Below, one piece after another: positions 17,001 through 26,009 of a stretch of 64,000 bases of DNA. The stretch comes from a bacterium D16-51 (GTDB taxonomy: Bacteria > Bacillota > Clostridia > Lachnospirales > Lachnospiraceae), in the NCBI GenBank assembly GCA_003612285.1, contig RAYE01000011.1, positions 1 to 64,000 of the forward strand, read 5' to 3'. The notes beneath the pieces are model-generated. The model made no database searches. It was not told the origin of the DNA and saw only the letters and a program-made list of their open reading frames with translations. Every line of letters starts with the position of its first letter. The first letter of the stretch is position 1. A program made the translations under genes and the position numbers.

Positions 17001-18482
17001 ATGGGAAAGCCAACTGGTTTTTTAGAATATGACAGGAAAAATAATGCAGCGTCAGCGCCATTGGAGAGGATAAAACATTTTAATGAGTTCCATGTGCCAA
17101 TGAGCGAGAAGAGCCGGAAGGAACAGGCAGCCCGCTGTATGGACTGCGGTGTTCCATTCTGCCAGTCTGGGATGATGCTTCATGGGATGGCTTCGGGATG
17201 CCCCCTGAATAATTTGGTTCCAGAGTGGAACGATTTGCTTTACCGTGGAAATACGGAAAAAGCATTGCAGATGCTCCGTCAGACAAATAATTTTCCGGAA
17301 TTTACTGCAAGGGTCTGCCCTGCTTTGTGCGAGGCTTCCTGTACTTGCGGGCTGAATGATTCTCCTGTTACCTGCAAGGCAAATGAACTTGCGATTATTG
17401 AATATGGATATGCAAATGGGCTGATGGAGGCGGTTCCGCCTAAAGCACGTACTGGGAAAAAAGTTGCAGTGGTTGGTTCCGGCCCATCCGGCCTTGCCGC
17501 CGCAGATCAGTTAAACAAACGCGGCCATGATGTGACAGTTTATGAGAGAAGCGACCAGATAGGAGGCCTCCTGATGTATGGCATTCCAAATATGAAGCTG
17601 GAAAAATGGGTGATTGAGCGGAAACGTAAAGTGATGGAAGAAGAGGGGATAAAATTTGTTGTAAATGCAGATGTTGGGAAAAATGTAAAGGCAGAGGATT
17701 TGTTAAAGGAATATGACCGCATTGTTCTTTGCTGCGGCGCTTCTAACCCACGCGACATTAAGGCAAAAGGGAGGGAAGCGAAAGGGATTTATTTTGCAGT
17801 AGATTTTCTGACGCGTTCTACAAAGCATGTACTTTCTGGGAATAGTGAGGGCTGGATTGACACAAAGGGGAAGCATGTTGTCGTGATTGGCGGCGGAGAT
17901 ACCGGAAATGACTGTGTGGGGACGGCAGTCCGCCAGGGGGCAAAATCGGTTGTGCAGATTGAAATGATGCCGCAGCTTCCAAAAGAGCGCGCAGCCAATA
18001 ACCCATGGCCGGAATGGCCCCGTGTCTGCAAGACAGACTATGGGCAGGAAGAAGCAATTGCCGTATATGGGAAAGACCCGCGGATTTACCAGGCGACAGT
18101 GAAAGAATTTATTGCAGATAAAAATGGAAACTTAAATAAAGTGAAGCTGGTAAAGCTGGAAGCAAAAAAAGACCCGAAAACGGGGCGGATGAATATGGAA
18201 GAAATTGCGGGCAGCGAATTTGAACTGCCGGCAGATTATGTCTTGATTGCGGCAGGCTTCCTTGGGACGCAGGATTATGTTGCAAAGGCATTCCATGTAA
18301 AATTGGATGGGCGTACAAATGCAGCGACAGAAGCAGGAAGCTATAAGACTTCTGCAGATAAAGTTTTTGCGGCGGGAGATATGCGCCGCGGGCAGTCGCT
18401 TGTCGTCTGGGGAATCCGCGAAGGCCGCCAGGTGGCGAAAGAAGTAGATGAAAGCCTGATGGGATATACAAACCTTCCATAG
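17001..18482 (+). CDS. gltD: Glutamate synthase, small subunit
   Basis: A 493-residue subunit that passes electrons from NAD(P)H through FAD and 4Fe-4S clusters to GltB. The N-terminal cysteine pattern is complete ([24 protein letters not shown]). The FAD-binding [10 protein letters not shown] is near 155 and the second dinucleotide motif GGGDTGNDC is near 297. The start follows AGGAGAG. It is co-transcribed with gltB and ends at a strong terminator shared with the next, convergent gene. Confidence 0.95.
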   Translation: MGKPTGFLEYDRKNNAASAPLERIKHFNEFHVPMSEKSRKEQAARCMDCGVPFCQSGMMLHGMASGCPLNNLVPEWNDLLYRGNTEKALQMLRQTNNFPEFTARVCPALCEASCTCGLNDSPVTCKANELAIIEYGYANGLMEAVPPKARTGKKVAVVGSGPSGLAAADQLNKRGHDVTVYERSDQIGGLLMYGIPNMKLEKWVIERKRKVMEEEGIKFVVNADVGKNVKAEDLLKEYDRIVLCCGASNPRDIKAKGREAKGIYFAVDFLTRSTKHVLSGNSEGWIDTKGKHVVVIGGGDTGNDCVGTAVRQGAKSVVQIEMMPQLPKERAANNPWPEWPRVCKTDYGQEEAIAVYGKDPRIYQATVKEFIADKNGNLNKVKLVKLEAKKDPKTGRMNMEEIAGSEFELPADYVLIAAGFLGTQDYVAKAFHVKLDGRTNAATEAGSYKTSADKVFAAGDMRRGQSLVVWGIREGRQVAKEVDESLMGYTNLP

Positions 18483-18501
18483 GTTTAATAACTGCTGATA
18501 T

Positions 18502-18538
18502 AAACAAGGGCACCGCTTATGCGGATGCCCTTGTTTTT
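18502..18538. terminator. Terminator of gltBD, probably bidirectional
   Basis: AACAAGGGCA-CCGC / GCGGATGCCCTTGTT hairpin followed by a T run, with an A-rich left flank, between convergent gltD and the FMN-binding protein gene. Confidence 0.85.
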
Positions 18539-18542
18539 TCCC

Positions 18543-19001
18543 TTATTTTTCTTCTTCATTTGGTTCTGATTTTACAATGACTGTTTGGGAGTCTCCTTGT
18601 TTTGCCTGTTCAATGACAGCTTTGGAAAGCTTTGCAAAGTTATTGCCGGAACTGGTTGCACCAGTCAGGGTATCTACTTTAATATCTGCCTGCTGCTCAA
18701 TTAATTCTGAGGCGTAATAGCGGGTATATTCATTTGGGTAAGTTCCTGAAACAGGGAGCATATTTCCCATATAGTTGTTGTCCCATGCTTTAATATAGCC
18801 GCTGGCATTTTTTGCATTATATTCTACAGAAACGATTTTATTATTTTTTACCATAATGCAGACGTATTCTTTCCAGCCGAAAGAATAGTCAGACATTTCT
18901 GCCGTATAAAAGCCGTCTTTCATTTTTGGCTGGGAAGAGCAGCCGCTAAAAAAGAGGGAAGCAGTTAAAAGTAAAACAGGTAAAACACTTTTTCTTTTCA
19001 T
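18543..19001 (-). CDS. FMN-binding lipoprotein
   Basis: A 152-residue secreted lipoprotein. A basic start and hydrophobic helix end in the lipobox FFSGC (Cys21). The remainder is an FMN-binding (NqrC/RnfG-type) domain with GFYTAEMSDYSFGWKEYV at its start and TLTGATSSG, the site type to which ApbE attaches FMN. Such proteins carry electrons outside the cell, for example PplA in flavin-based extracellular electron transfer. I chose ATG at 19001 after ACGGAGG; the longer frame adds 19 unconvincing residues. No partner oxidoreductase genes are adjacent. Confidence 0.82.
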   Translation of the reverse strand: MKRKSVLPVLLLTASLFFSGCSSQPKMKDGFYTAEMSDYSFGWKEYVCIMVKNNKIVSVEYNAKNASGYIKAWDNNYMGNMLPVSGTYPNEYTRYYASELIEQQADIKVDTLTGATSSGNNFAKLSKAVIEQAKQGDSQTVIVKSEPNEEEK

Positions 19002-19100
19002 TTTAATACCTCCGTTGTTGTTACATATTAGGTTGCTTAATTTTAACTCGTGCAGCAAAGTCTGCAGAAGAAGGGTACATCTTATAAATATTTTTACTGT

Positions 19101-19334
19101 CTATAATATTTTGTTTATCGCGGTCTCCGATAATATCGCATTTTCAAAGCTTTTTGCCCGCAGTATCATAGGCCGATAGCCAGAGAAATTCAATCTGGTT
19201 TTTAATGTTATCAAAACATTCCTGTTTTTCTGTTTCTGATACGATATCATCAAGAAAGATGGTTTCTGTCGAAAAATTGTACATCCGCTCTGTAAGAAGG
19301 TGTAAGTTGGACATGATATTTTGCGCTTTTTCAT
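19101..19334 (-). pseudogene. Decayed small gene with apparent frameshifts
   Basis: The ATG at 19334 has a good ribosome site (AAGGAG) and starts MKKRK, but the protein-like sequence continues in another frame from about 19314 (MSNLHLLTERMYNFS to YDTAGKKL, stop at 19144) and appears to return to the first frame for FENAILSETAINKIL. Two frameshifts in a ~75-residue gene would explain this. The middle part is plausible protein with no family I recognise. The alternative is that only the 56-codon frame 19144-19314 is real. Confidence 0.35.
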
Positions 19335-19811
19335 TTCCTGCTCCTTAAACCGGTATTTTTTATAAGTATAGCAACAATTAGGCGCGGTGTAAAGGATTTG
19401 GCCTGCTTATATTATTTGGGAGAATAGAGTGTGATATTTATTTATATAATAATTAAGAAAATAGCGTATAATGTCGAAAATTGTCTAATGATTTTTATGG
19501 GGAAGGAAGCGAAAGAATGTATAATAAAAAGGCATTAGTGGTATTTTTTCGGAAAATTGGATAAAGCACTTTGGCAAGATATTACAGATAGCACATAAAT
19601 GCATTGCATGGCAGATAAAAGGGTGGATTTCTTTATTATAATGGAGAATTTTAATCTTGAAATTTTTCATATAATATGTTACTATTTATTGCAACAACAT
19701 AAGTATTATTACATTTGTAAATGAAATAATATTGGATTGCAAGGATAGCAAAAGAAGGATCCGGGACGCTGCAGTATCCTGGGGAATATACGAAGTCCGG
19801 AGGAAAATATT
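19335..19811. other. 477-base gap with possible decayed remnants
   Basis: No intact gene. At 19517-19564 a short frame after GGAAGGAAG reads MYNKKALVVFFRKIG then stops, with STLARYYR following in frame. This resembles the start of a flavodoxin-like protein but is far too short to assert. The remainder is AT-rich without clear motifs. Confidence 0.3.
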
Positions 19812-20813
19812 GTGAATAATAATGCAATGATAAAAGGGATTACTTATTATCATCCGGAAAGAAAGGTTGATAATGAGTATTTTATTGAGTATTACAAAAA
19901 GCAAGGGAAGGATATTAATTCGCTGTTAAAGGCAACAGGCAGGAAAAGCCGGTATATTTCAGATGATGAGACAGAAAATATGCTGACAATGGGAGTCCGC
20001 GCAGCAAGTGAAGTGCTGGAGAAGACACACGTAAAAGCTTCCCAATTGGGGCTGATTGTATTTTCTTCAGGTACGCCTGAATATATAGCCCCGACAAATG
20101 CTATTAAGCTCCATGAGATGATTCATGCAGGCCAGAAATGCGGCGTATATGATTTAAATGCAAATTGCGCCGGGATGTTAGTTGCACTGGAGCAGGTTTC
20201 AAGGGTAATGCGGAACAATCCGGGGTTAAAGTATGCGCTGATTGTTGGGGCAGATCAGCTGAATCGGTATTCCCGTTACAAAGAGCCTATTACATATTCT
20301 AATTTTGGAGATTCGGCATGTGCCATGCTGATTGAAAATATATATAATACATCAAGGGGGTTTTTGGATTCTGATTTTTATACAAATTCCAGTAACCACA
20401 ATAAGATATTGCTTCCTGCAAAGGGGATGTCTACTGTAATAAGAGACAGGAGCCTGTCGACACAGGATAAATTAGTAAAATGGGATAATTTTGACTTAGG
20501 AGGCGCATTTTACAGCGCCAAAATTTCTATTGAAGAGATTTTATTCCGTAATGATTTGAAGAAAGAAAATATTAAAAAGTATTTTATGTCCCAGTTTGCA
20601 TTAAAAAATATAGAGAATGTTGCAAAAGAGCTGGGCGAAAGTATGGATAAGTTTATCTTTATTGGGGATGAATTTGGCTATACAGGGACGACAAGCCCAA
20701 TGCTGGCCTATGCCAGGGCTTTGGAAAACGATGAATTGGAGATTGGCGATTATGTAATATTCTGGACAGTTGGGGCGGGAACTACATGTGTATGCGTACT
20801 ATATCAATATTAG
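19812..20813 (+). CDS. Ketoacyl-ACP synthase III-like protein with altered active site
   Basis: A 333-residue thiolase-fold protein of the FabH/KAS III type. The acyl-accepting cysteine is kept (LNANCAGM, Cys119). The FabH His position (in PHQAN) aligns with Gln261 in MSQFALKN, and the Asn position (in GNTS) aligns with Tyr290 in FGYTGTTS. It is therefore unlikely to be the housekeeping FabH and may transfer acyl groups without decarboxylation or make a specialised ketone or ester. GTG start follows GGAGG by 8 bases. It lies 15 bases before a chemoreceptor gene, suggesting a shared task. Housekeeping fab genes are absent here. Confidence 0.78.
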   Translation: MNNNAMIKGITYYHPERKVDNEYFIEYYKKQGKDINSLLKATGRKSRYISDDETENMLTMGVRAASEVLEKTHVKASQLGLIVFSSGTPEYIAPTNAIKLHEMIHAGQKCGVYDLNANCAGMLVALEQVSRVMRNNPGLKYALIVGADQLNRYSRYKEPITYSNFGDSACAMLIENIYNTSRGFLDSDFYTNSSNHNKILLPAKGMSTVIRDRSLSTQDKLVKWDNFDLGGAFYSAKISIEEILFRNDLKKENIKKYFMSQFALKNIENVAKELGESMDKFIFIGDEFGYTGTTSPMLAYARALENDELEIGDYVIFWTVGAGTTCVCVLYQY

Positions 20814-20828
20814 GGGAGGTCGGGGACT

Positions 20829-22292
20829 ATGCAGCTTGAATTACTAAAAAATGAAGAAAAACAGATGAATTTGATAATGTTTTTAGTATGGGGGTTTTTG
20901 ATACCAATTGCAGCGTTTTCGTTTGTCATGATTTTTTTGAGTGGTACGGCAGCGGATGCAGCGATTCTGATTATGGTACCTTTAGCGCTGCTTATTAAGC
21001 TGTTTGAAAAAAGCCTGGGGGCAAATGCAAAATATTTATATGCCAGCCTGATGCCGGTGATTGGGGCGGTTACAATAGTGGTTGGGAACGATGGGAAATT
21101 CGGCGCGATGACACAGGCATATTTCCTTGCTGCAGTAATGATAATTGCATATTATGATGTATCTGTAGTAAAGGTAAATGCAATTGTTACGGCAGCAGTA
21201 AATATTTTGGCAATGATTATCTTTCCTGGAGCTTATTTAAAATTACATAGTTTGATAGTATGGATTTTCATATTAATCGTATATGTATTGGAAGTGATGG
21301 TTGCCTATATTATTGCCGGCAGGACATTCAGGCTGTTTTCTGATGTGGAGGAAAGCGAGAAAGAGGTAGAGGCTTTGCTGGATAATGTACGGCAGGCATT
21401 TACAGGGCTGGAAGAATCAACAGACAGCATCCATGTATCATTAAGCACATTTCAGCAGAGTACACAGGATATTGCCGCATCTACGGAGGAAATTTCAAAC
21501 AGTTCCGAAAAGCAGATAGAGGAAGTTAATGGCAGTATTGATATTTTTAATACTTTAAATGATAAAATCCGGGTTTCTGAAGAACAGGTTGTAGTTACCA
21601 TGGATAATATGGTGCAATTGAAAGGGAAAAATGATGAAGGGATTGCATCTATAGCAGAGCTTTCCAAAAAATTTGATGAAAATATCAAGGCAACACAAGA
21701 GGCAGCGGATGGGGTCACTACCCTTTCTCAGAAGTCAACGCTGATTGCAGGGATTGTAGACAGCATAAACCAGATTTCAAAGCAGACAAACCTGCTTGCA
21801 CTGAATGCGGCAATAGAGGCTGCCAGGGCGGGAGAGGCCGGAAAAGGGTTTGCAGTCGTTGCTGATGAAATTAATACTCTGTCAACAGAATCATCTAATG
21901 CGACAAAGGAAATTGACGCAATTTTAAAGGATATTATTACGACGGTTGAAGAAACTAACCGGATTATGGATAAAAACGGGGTGATTGTTAAAGAGTCTTC
22001 TGATCAGTTGGAAGACACGATAAAGATTTTTGAAGCGATGATAAAATCCTCTGATGAAGTATTATCCATAATTAAAACCTTAAAGCAGGAACTGCTTAGC
22101 ATTGTGGATATTAAAGATACTTTGATGGATGCTATGAACAGTTTGGAGCAGATTTCAGAAAGGTCGGCGGAGACTACAAATGAAATCAGCATGGCGACAG
22201 AAGAACAGGTTTCCGGTGTGGAAAATATCCTGAAATCCCTGGAGGTTGTACAGGGCGGTATTGAGAAGCTTGCACGGGTATTAGAAGGTTAG
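20829..22292 (+). CDS. Membrane chemoreceptor with six-helix input domain
   Basis: A 487-residue methyl-accepting chemotaxis-type protein. About six hydrophobic helices fill residues ~15-170 with only short loops, instead of the usual two helices around an extracellular sensor domain. There is no clear HAMP segment. A long coiled coil follows with the conserved signalling tip [18 protein letters not shown] near 316-335. Input is probably a membrane-soluble ligand or membrane state (inference). It forms an operon with the KAS III-like gene and ends at a terminator. No che or flagellar genes are in the window. Confidence 0.85.
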   Translation: MQLELLKNEEKQMNLIMFLVWGFLIPIAAFSFVMIFLSGTAADAAILIMVPLALLIKLFEKSLGANAKYLYASLMPVIGAVTIVVGNDGKFGAMTQAYFLAAVMIIAYYDVSVVKVNAIVTAAVNILAMIIFPGAYLKLHSLIVWIFILIVYVLEVMVAYIIAGRTFRLFSDVEESEKEVEALLDNVRQAFTGLEESTDSIHVSLSTFQQSTQDIAASTEEISNSSEKQIEEVNGSIDIFNTLNDKIRVSEEQVVVTMDNMVQLKGKNDEGIASIAELSKKFDENIKATQEAADGVTTLSQKSTLIAGIVDSINQISKQTNLLALNAAIEAARAGEAGKGFAVVADEINTLSTESSNATKEIDAILKDIITTVEETNRIMDKNGVIVKESSDQLEDTIKIFEAMIKSSDEVLSIIKTLKQELLSIVDIKDTLMDAMNSLEQISERSAETTNEISMATEEQVSGVENILKSLEVVQGGIEKLARVLEG

Positions 22293-22339
22293 GACAGTTT
22301 TGTGTTGCAGAGTGGTATGTGCGAGGAGGGGCAAGTTTT

Positions 22340-22368
22340 AAAAGGCGGTTTTCATTGGCCGCCTTTTT
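22340..22368 (+). terminator. Terminator of the KAS III-chemoreceptor operon
   Basis: AAAGGCGG / CCGCCTTTTT hairpin with a ten-base loop, 48 bases after the chemoreceptor stop. Confidence 0.8.
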
Positions 22369-22391
22369 CGTGCTGTCTTATTGTAAAATAA

Positions 22392-22420
22392 TTAACAAAT
22401 ATGGCAGAATGGTTTATAAT
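22392..22420 (+). promoter_or_regulatory. Promoter of the gene at 22469
   Basis: TTAACA at 22392-22397, 17-base spacer and TATAAT at 22415-22420. Confidence 0.75.
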
Positions 22421-22468
22421 GTAGTCTTAGGATAAAGAGGAAGAAAGTAAATAGCAGGAGGAGGGGCA

Positions 22469-22936
22469 ATGGTATTTAAATCACAAAGTAACTTGATACT
22501 TCATTATGCGTTGGTTATCGGAATTATTCTTTTACTTGCAGCGGCTATTATATTGTTTATCAGAAGGAAAACATGTAAAAAGTTAATGATTCCAGTGTTT
22601 GCAGTTCTGGTAGTTTTAACAGCCGCTTGTATATTTAACAGTTATCATTATGGCGTTAAGAAGATTGTATTTCCTGTTATTAAAGGTGATAATGAATATA
22701 CTGCCAAGACAGAAATTAAGGGGTATTTAAAATGGCTGAATAGTTTGGAACTACAAGAAGTAGAGTATGATATAGAACATGATCCTAGTATGCTTGCGGG
22801 ACAAGATGGCTGTGCTGATGTGGTGTATAATAATGGTGCAGTAGAAACTTATATTTATGGTGCAGGGTATTTGATAGTTAGAAAAGGTGAAAAGAGAGAA
22901 GAAAAACAGCTTTATCGGATTATAGAAGAAGAATAA
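22469..22936 (+). CDS. Unidentified two-helix membrane protein
   Basis: A 155-residue protein of no family I recognise. Two hydrophobic segments lie at ~10-30 and ~40-60 with a basic loop (RRKTCKK) between them, so the N-terminus and C-terminal domain probably face outward. The C-terminal 80 residues form a small acidic/mixed domain (KGYLKWLNSLELQEVEY and onward) ending in a charged tail. It has its own promoter and a strong ribosome site (AGGAGGAGGGG). No partner gene is evident; a truncated transposase follows. Confidence 0.6.
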   Translation: MVFKSQSNLILHYALVIGIILLLAAAIILFIRRKTCKKLMIPVFAVLVVLTAACIFNSYHYGVKKIVFPVIKGDNEYTAKTEIKGYLKWLNSLELQEVEYDIEHDPSMLAGQDGCADVVYNNGAVETYIYGAGYLIVRKGEKREEKQLYRIIEEE

Positions 22937-22946
22937 AGTTTGTTAG

Positions 22947-23630
22947 GTGTTTTGTGTAAGTTTTTATCCCTGTGTATGCAACGAGCCAAGCAGAATGCTT
23001 TTGCATATGGAAGCACAATCGAGTTGGACGGTAAATATTTTAATCAGAATACTTCTGTATTTAGCACAGAGTTACCATGAATATTTCGAACGAACCAGCC
23101 AGAGCCTACATAAAAGAAAGAAAGTGAAAATGCCAAGGCCTGAATTATATGTGATATACACAGGCAGCAAAGGCAGAAAACCCGATACAGTATCGTTGTC
23201 CAAAGAGTTTTTTAACGGTGCAGATATTGATATTGAGATAAAAGCCAAAGTCATATATGAGAGTGGCAAGGACAATATAATCAATGAGTACATTGTTTTT
23301 TGTGAAGTTTTTAACGAACAGGTAAAAAAGCATGGAATGACAAAACAGGCGGTTACAGAAACAATCCGTATTTGCAAGAACAGAAATATCTTAAAAGAGT
23401 ATCTAATCAGCAAGGAAGTGGAGGTAGTAACGATTATGATGAGTTTATTTGATGATGAGCAGATTATGAGGACTTATACGAAAGATATTAAAAGGGAAAC
23501 ACTAAGGGAAAATGCTAAACATATGTTAAAAATGGGGAAATTGACAGTTGAGGAAATTCCAGTTTGCTATCCAGATTTGACAATGGACGATGCGAGGGAG
23601 ATTGAAGAAGAACTTATGCAATTTGCATAA
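22947..23630 (+). pseudogene. 5'-truncated Rpn/PD-(D/E)XK-family transposase
   Basis: The C-terminal two thirds of an Rpn-type recombination-promoting nuclease/transposase. Family-like sequence begins near 22995 with LLHMEAQSSWTVNILIRIL and continues through KMPRPELYVIYTG to LTMDDAREIEEEL. The N-terminal domain of roughly 100 residues is missing. The first ~16 codons of the open frame come from a different repeat (TGCAACGAGCCAAG) also found at 25298. The part left includes the EAQ motif of the nuclease core but cannot be a complete enzyme. A terminator follows. Confidence 0.72.
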
Positions 23631-23668
23631 ATAGTCAGGTTGAATAAAAAGTGGAATAAGAGCGTAAA

Positions 23669-23706
23669 GGCACATGGAACAGGAATGTAAACCATGTGTC
23701 TTTTTT
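23669..23706 (+). terminator. Terminator after the transposase remnant
   Basis: GGCACATGG (23669-23677) pairs with CCATGTGTC (23692-23700), then six T. Confidence 0.75.
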
Positions 23707-23745
23707 ATGTTATAGGAAATTGCGCTGTAACGTAGTGGTCATCGA

Positions 23746-23800
23746 CAAGAATTGCGAAGCAATTCTTGCTAGGGCACCAGCGCTGGCGGTGCCCTTTTTT
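23746..23800 (+). terminator. Tandem hairpins ending in a T run
   Basis: A 10-bp stem CAAGAATTGC/GCAATTCTTG with loop GAA is followed two bases later by AGGGCACC/GGTGCCCT and six T. The pair resembles an anti-terminator/terminator arrangement, but the promoter found for glnA lies downstream, so it more likely ends upstream transcription. Confidence 0.65.
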
Positions 23801-23861
23801 ACGTCCAAAAGAAGGAACATGAGCGGCAATATTCACTTTTTCAAACGGCTGTATTTTTCTT

Positions 23862-23890
23862 TTGACAGGAACTGGAACAACGTGTATAAT
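23862..23890 (+). promoter_or_regulatory. Consensus glnA promoter
   Basis: TTGACA at 23862-23867, exactly 17 bases, TATAAT at 23885-23890: a perfect sigma-A promoter about 80 bases before glnA. Confidence 0.88.
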
Positions 23891-23967
23891 ATTATGAAGT
23901 GCGTAATTAGGGCGTGGGCTGTATAGCAAGGAGATGGGAAATTGATACAGAAAGGAATGGTGTTTGG

Positions 23968-25281
23968 ATGGCGGAATATTCCAGGGAGGATATTATAAAC
24001 CTGATTGACGAAGAAGATATTGAATTTATTCGTCTGCAGTTTACGGATATCGCAGGGAATTTGAAGAATATGGCAATGACAGTTGACCAGATTGGCAGGA
24101 TATTAGATGGCAGATGCAAGTTTGACTGTGCCGCGGTTGATGGATTCCGGGGAATGGGATATGAAGAGTTATTTTTAATTCCTGACTTAGATACTTTTGT
24201 TATTTTTCCGTGGCGTCCACAAAACGGCAAAGTGGCGCGTTTTATCTGTGATGTAGTAAAGCCGGATGGGACGCCTTTTGACGGGGACAGCAGATATATA
24301 TTGAAAAGAGCGATTAGCCAGGCAAAGGAAATGGGATATCAGCTTGATGTCGCAGTGAAAAATGAATTTTTCCTTTTTGACCTGGGTGAGAATGGAGAGC
24401 CGACCAATCATACCAGTGAGAAGGGCGGCTATTTTGATATAGGGCCAATCGATGGGGGTGAAAATGCAAGGCGTGATATGGTGCTTTTTCTTGCGGATAT
24501 GGGGATTGAAGTAGAATCTTCCTATCATTCGGAAGGGGCGGCGCAGCATGTGTTGGATTTAAAGCATGTCAATGCTTTAAAGATGGCAGATGATATTATG
24601 ACAACGAGGCTGGTTGTCAGGACAGCGGCAAGACGCCATGGAGTCCATGCAACTTTTATGCCAAAACCGAAGGAAAATGTGCAGGGTTCTGGGGCGCATT
24701 ATACGTATTCTTTGTGCAATAAATATGGAAGGAATATTTTTACGGATAAGGGGGATAAACTGGGCGTCAGTGAAGAGGGCTATCAGTTTATGGCAGGGAT
24801 TTTAAACCATATCGCAAGTATGTCTTTGGTAAATAACCCGATTGTCAATTCTTATAAAAGGCTGATACCGGGGTATTTAGCACCAGTGTCTGTGTGCTGG
24901 TCTTCTACGAACAGAAGCCCGTTAATCCGGCTGACTTCCATTGGCGGGGATGGGGCCCGGGTGGTTTTACGGAGCCCGGATGGAGCTTCCAACCCATACC
25001 TTGTAATTGCAGCATGCCTTTGTGCCGGGCTTGACGGCATAAAGCAGACGTTAAAGCCGCCTGCCTGCATGGATGAGATTGCAGCAGAGGCAGAGGTTCC
25101 TGAGAAGCTGCCGCGTACACTTCATGAGGCAGTATCACAGTTTAAAAAGGATGTATTTCTTCAGGAAGCGCTTGGGGGACACATTTCAAACCATTTGATC
25201 CAGACAAAGGACAGAGAATGGAATGAATATTGCAAACAGGTAACGGAATGGGAAAAAGAACGTTATCTGGGAACTGTTTAA
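23968..25281 (+). CDS. glnA: Glutamine synthetase, type I
   Basis: A 437-residue GS I subunit making glutamine from glutamate, ammonia and ATP in a dodecamer. Motifs: DIAGNLKN near the start, VDGFRGMGYEEL, NEFFLFDL, GSGAHYTYSL (ammonia/glutamate site), NSYKRLIPGYLAPVSVCW and SSTNRSPLIR. The segment that carries the adenylylation tyrosine in proteobacterial enzymes is shortened, as expected for a non-adenylylated Firmicute form. I use ATG at 23968 (MAEYSRED); the frame is open 18 codons further up without a better start. It is followed by an ANTAR regulator and carAB. A type III enzyme is also encoded at 34925-37033. Confidence 0.92.
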   Translation: MAEYSREDIINLIDEEDIEFIRLQFTDIAGNLKNMAMTVDQIGRILDGRCKFDCAAVDGFRGMGYEELFLIPDLDTFVIFPWRPQNGKVARFICDVVKPDGTPFDGDSRYILKRAISQAKEMGYQLDVAVKNEFFLFDLGENGEPTNHTSEKGGYFDIGPIDGGENARRDMVLFLADMGIEVESSYHSEGAAQHVLDLKHVNALKMADDIMTTRLVVRTAARRHGVHATFMPKPKENVQGSGAHYTYSLCNKYGRNIFTDKGDKLGVSEEGYQFMAGILNHIASMSLVNNPIVNSYKRLIPGYLAPVSVCWSSTNRSPLIRLTSIGGDGARVVLRSPDGASNPYLVIAACLCAGLDGIKQTLKPPACMDEIAAEAEVPEKLPRTLHEAVSQFKKDVFLQEALGGHISNHLIQTKDREWNEYCKQVTEWEKERYLGTV

Positions 25282-25297
25282 TTATAGAAGCATCATG

Positions 25298-25327
25298 ATT
25301 CTCGCGTACGCAACGAGCCAAACGCAA
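25298..25327 (+). repeat. 30-bp dispersed repeat
   Basis: ATTCTCGCGTACGCAACGAG and the ten bases after it recur inverted at 37266-37295 (about four differences), and the CGTACGCAACGAGCCA core recurs at 22971-22993. TCTCG/CGAG can pair. It occupies the glnA-ANTAR gap; the origin is unknown. Confidence 0.55.
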
Positions 25328-25359
25328 GCTTGCTTGCACTTGGCGACTGCGCGCGGGTC

Positions 25360-25420
25360 ACATACCCCACTGCTCTGTAACGCTGCAAGTTTGATACCTC
25401 GTTGTTTGCAGTGGGGTTGT
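25360..25420 (+). terminator. Long-loop hairpin between glnA and the ANTAR gene
   Basis: CCCCACTGC and GCAGTGGGG form a 9-bp stem around roughly 38 bases that contain further short pairing, followed by TTGTTG. It is a weak terminator or a read-through-controlled site that an ANTAR protein might act on (inference). Confidence 0.45.
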
Positions 25421-25448
25421 TGATTCAAAGATAGGAGGTTGTTTCTGC

Positions 25449-26009
25449 ATGGCAGATATCATCATCGCTTTTCCGAAACGAAATGATGCCAAGAATTTAC
25501 AAAAACTCCTTCTGAAAAATGGTTATGATGTGCGGATTACCTGTGACAGTGGTTCCCAGGTGATTGATGCGGTTAACCGTCTGGATGGCGGAATTGTAAT
25601 TTGCGGGTACCGGCTTACGGATATGCATTATATGGAAATTAATGATTACCTGCCAAAGGGGTTTCAGATGCTTTTGCTGGCATCGCCTGCAAAACTTGCG
25701 GAAGGCGGTTCGGGAGATTTTTTAACGCTTGCCATGCCGTTTAAGATGCAGGATTTGCTGAATACGTTGGAAATGATGATGGTTCAGTATAACCGTTGGC
25801 GCAGGAAGCAAAAAAGCAGGCCAAAGGCTCGGACAGACAGGGAGAAAAAGGCGATTACCGCTGCAAAGGAATTACTGATGGAGCGTAATCAGATGACGGA
25901 AGACGAAGCACATCATTATATTCAGAAGTTAAGTATGGACAGCGCTACCAACATGGTGGAAACAGCAGAAATGATATTAGAACTCAATGGAAAGGAATGG
26001 GAAATTTAA
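25449..26009 (+). CDS. ANTAR-domain RNA-binding regulator with pseudo-receiver
   Basis: A 186-residue protein. Residues ~1-120 look like a response-regulator receiver (MADIIIAFPKRNDAKNLQKLL), but the phosphorylation site region reads GGIVICGYRLTD with no aspartate at the usual place, so control is probably not by standard phosphorylation. Residues ~128-180 form an ANTAR domain (AAKELLMERNQMTEDEAHHYIQ) that in relatives such as EutV binds paired RNA hairpins and prevents termination. Its place between glnA and carAB points to nitrogen control. It overlaps carA by one base. Confidence 0.82.
   Translation: MADIIIAFPKRNDAKNLQKLLLKNGYDVRITCDSGSQVIDAVNRLDGGIVICGYRLTDMHYMEINDYLPKGFQMLLLASPAKLAEGGSGDFLTLAMPFKMQDLLNTLEMMMVQYNRWRRKQKSRPKARTDREKKAITAAKELLMERNQMTEDEAHHYIQKLSMDSATNMVETAEMILELNGKEWEI

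Noticed and set aside
23742-23802. ANTAR-type antiterminator in the glnA leader
   Set aside because: The first hairpin has a three-base loop, not the hexaloop with A1 and G4, and the consensus glnA promoter lies downstream of it.
23696-23926. 76-codon open frame before glnA
   Set aside because: It crosses two terminator hairpins and the glnA promoter, with no ribosome site.
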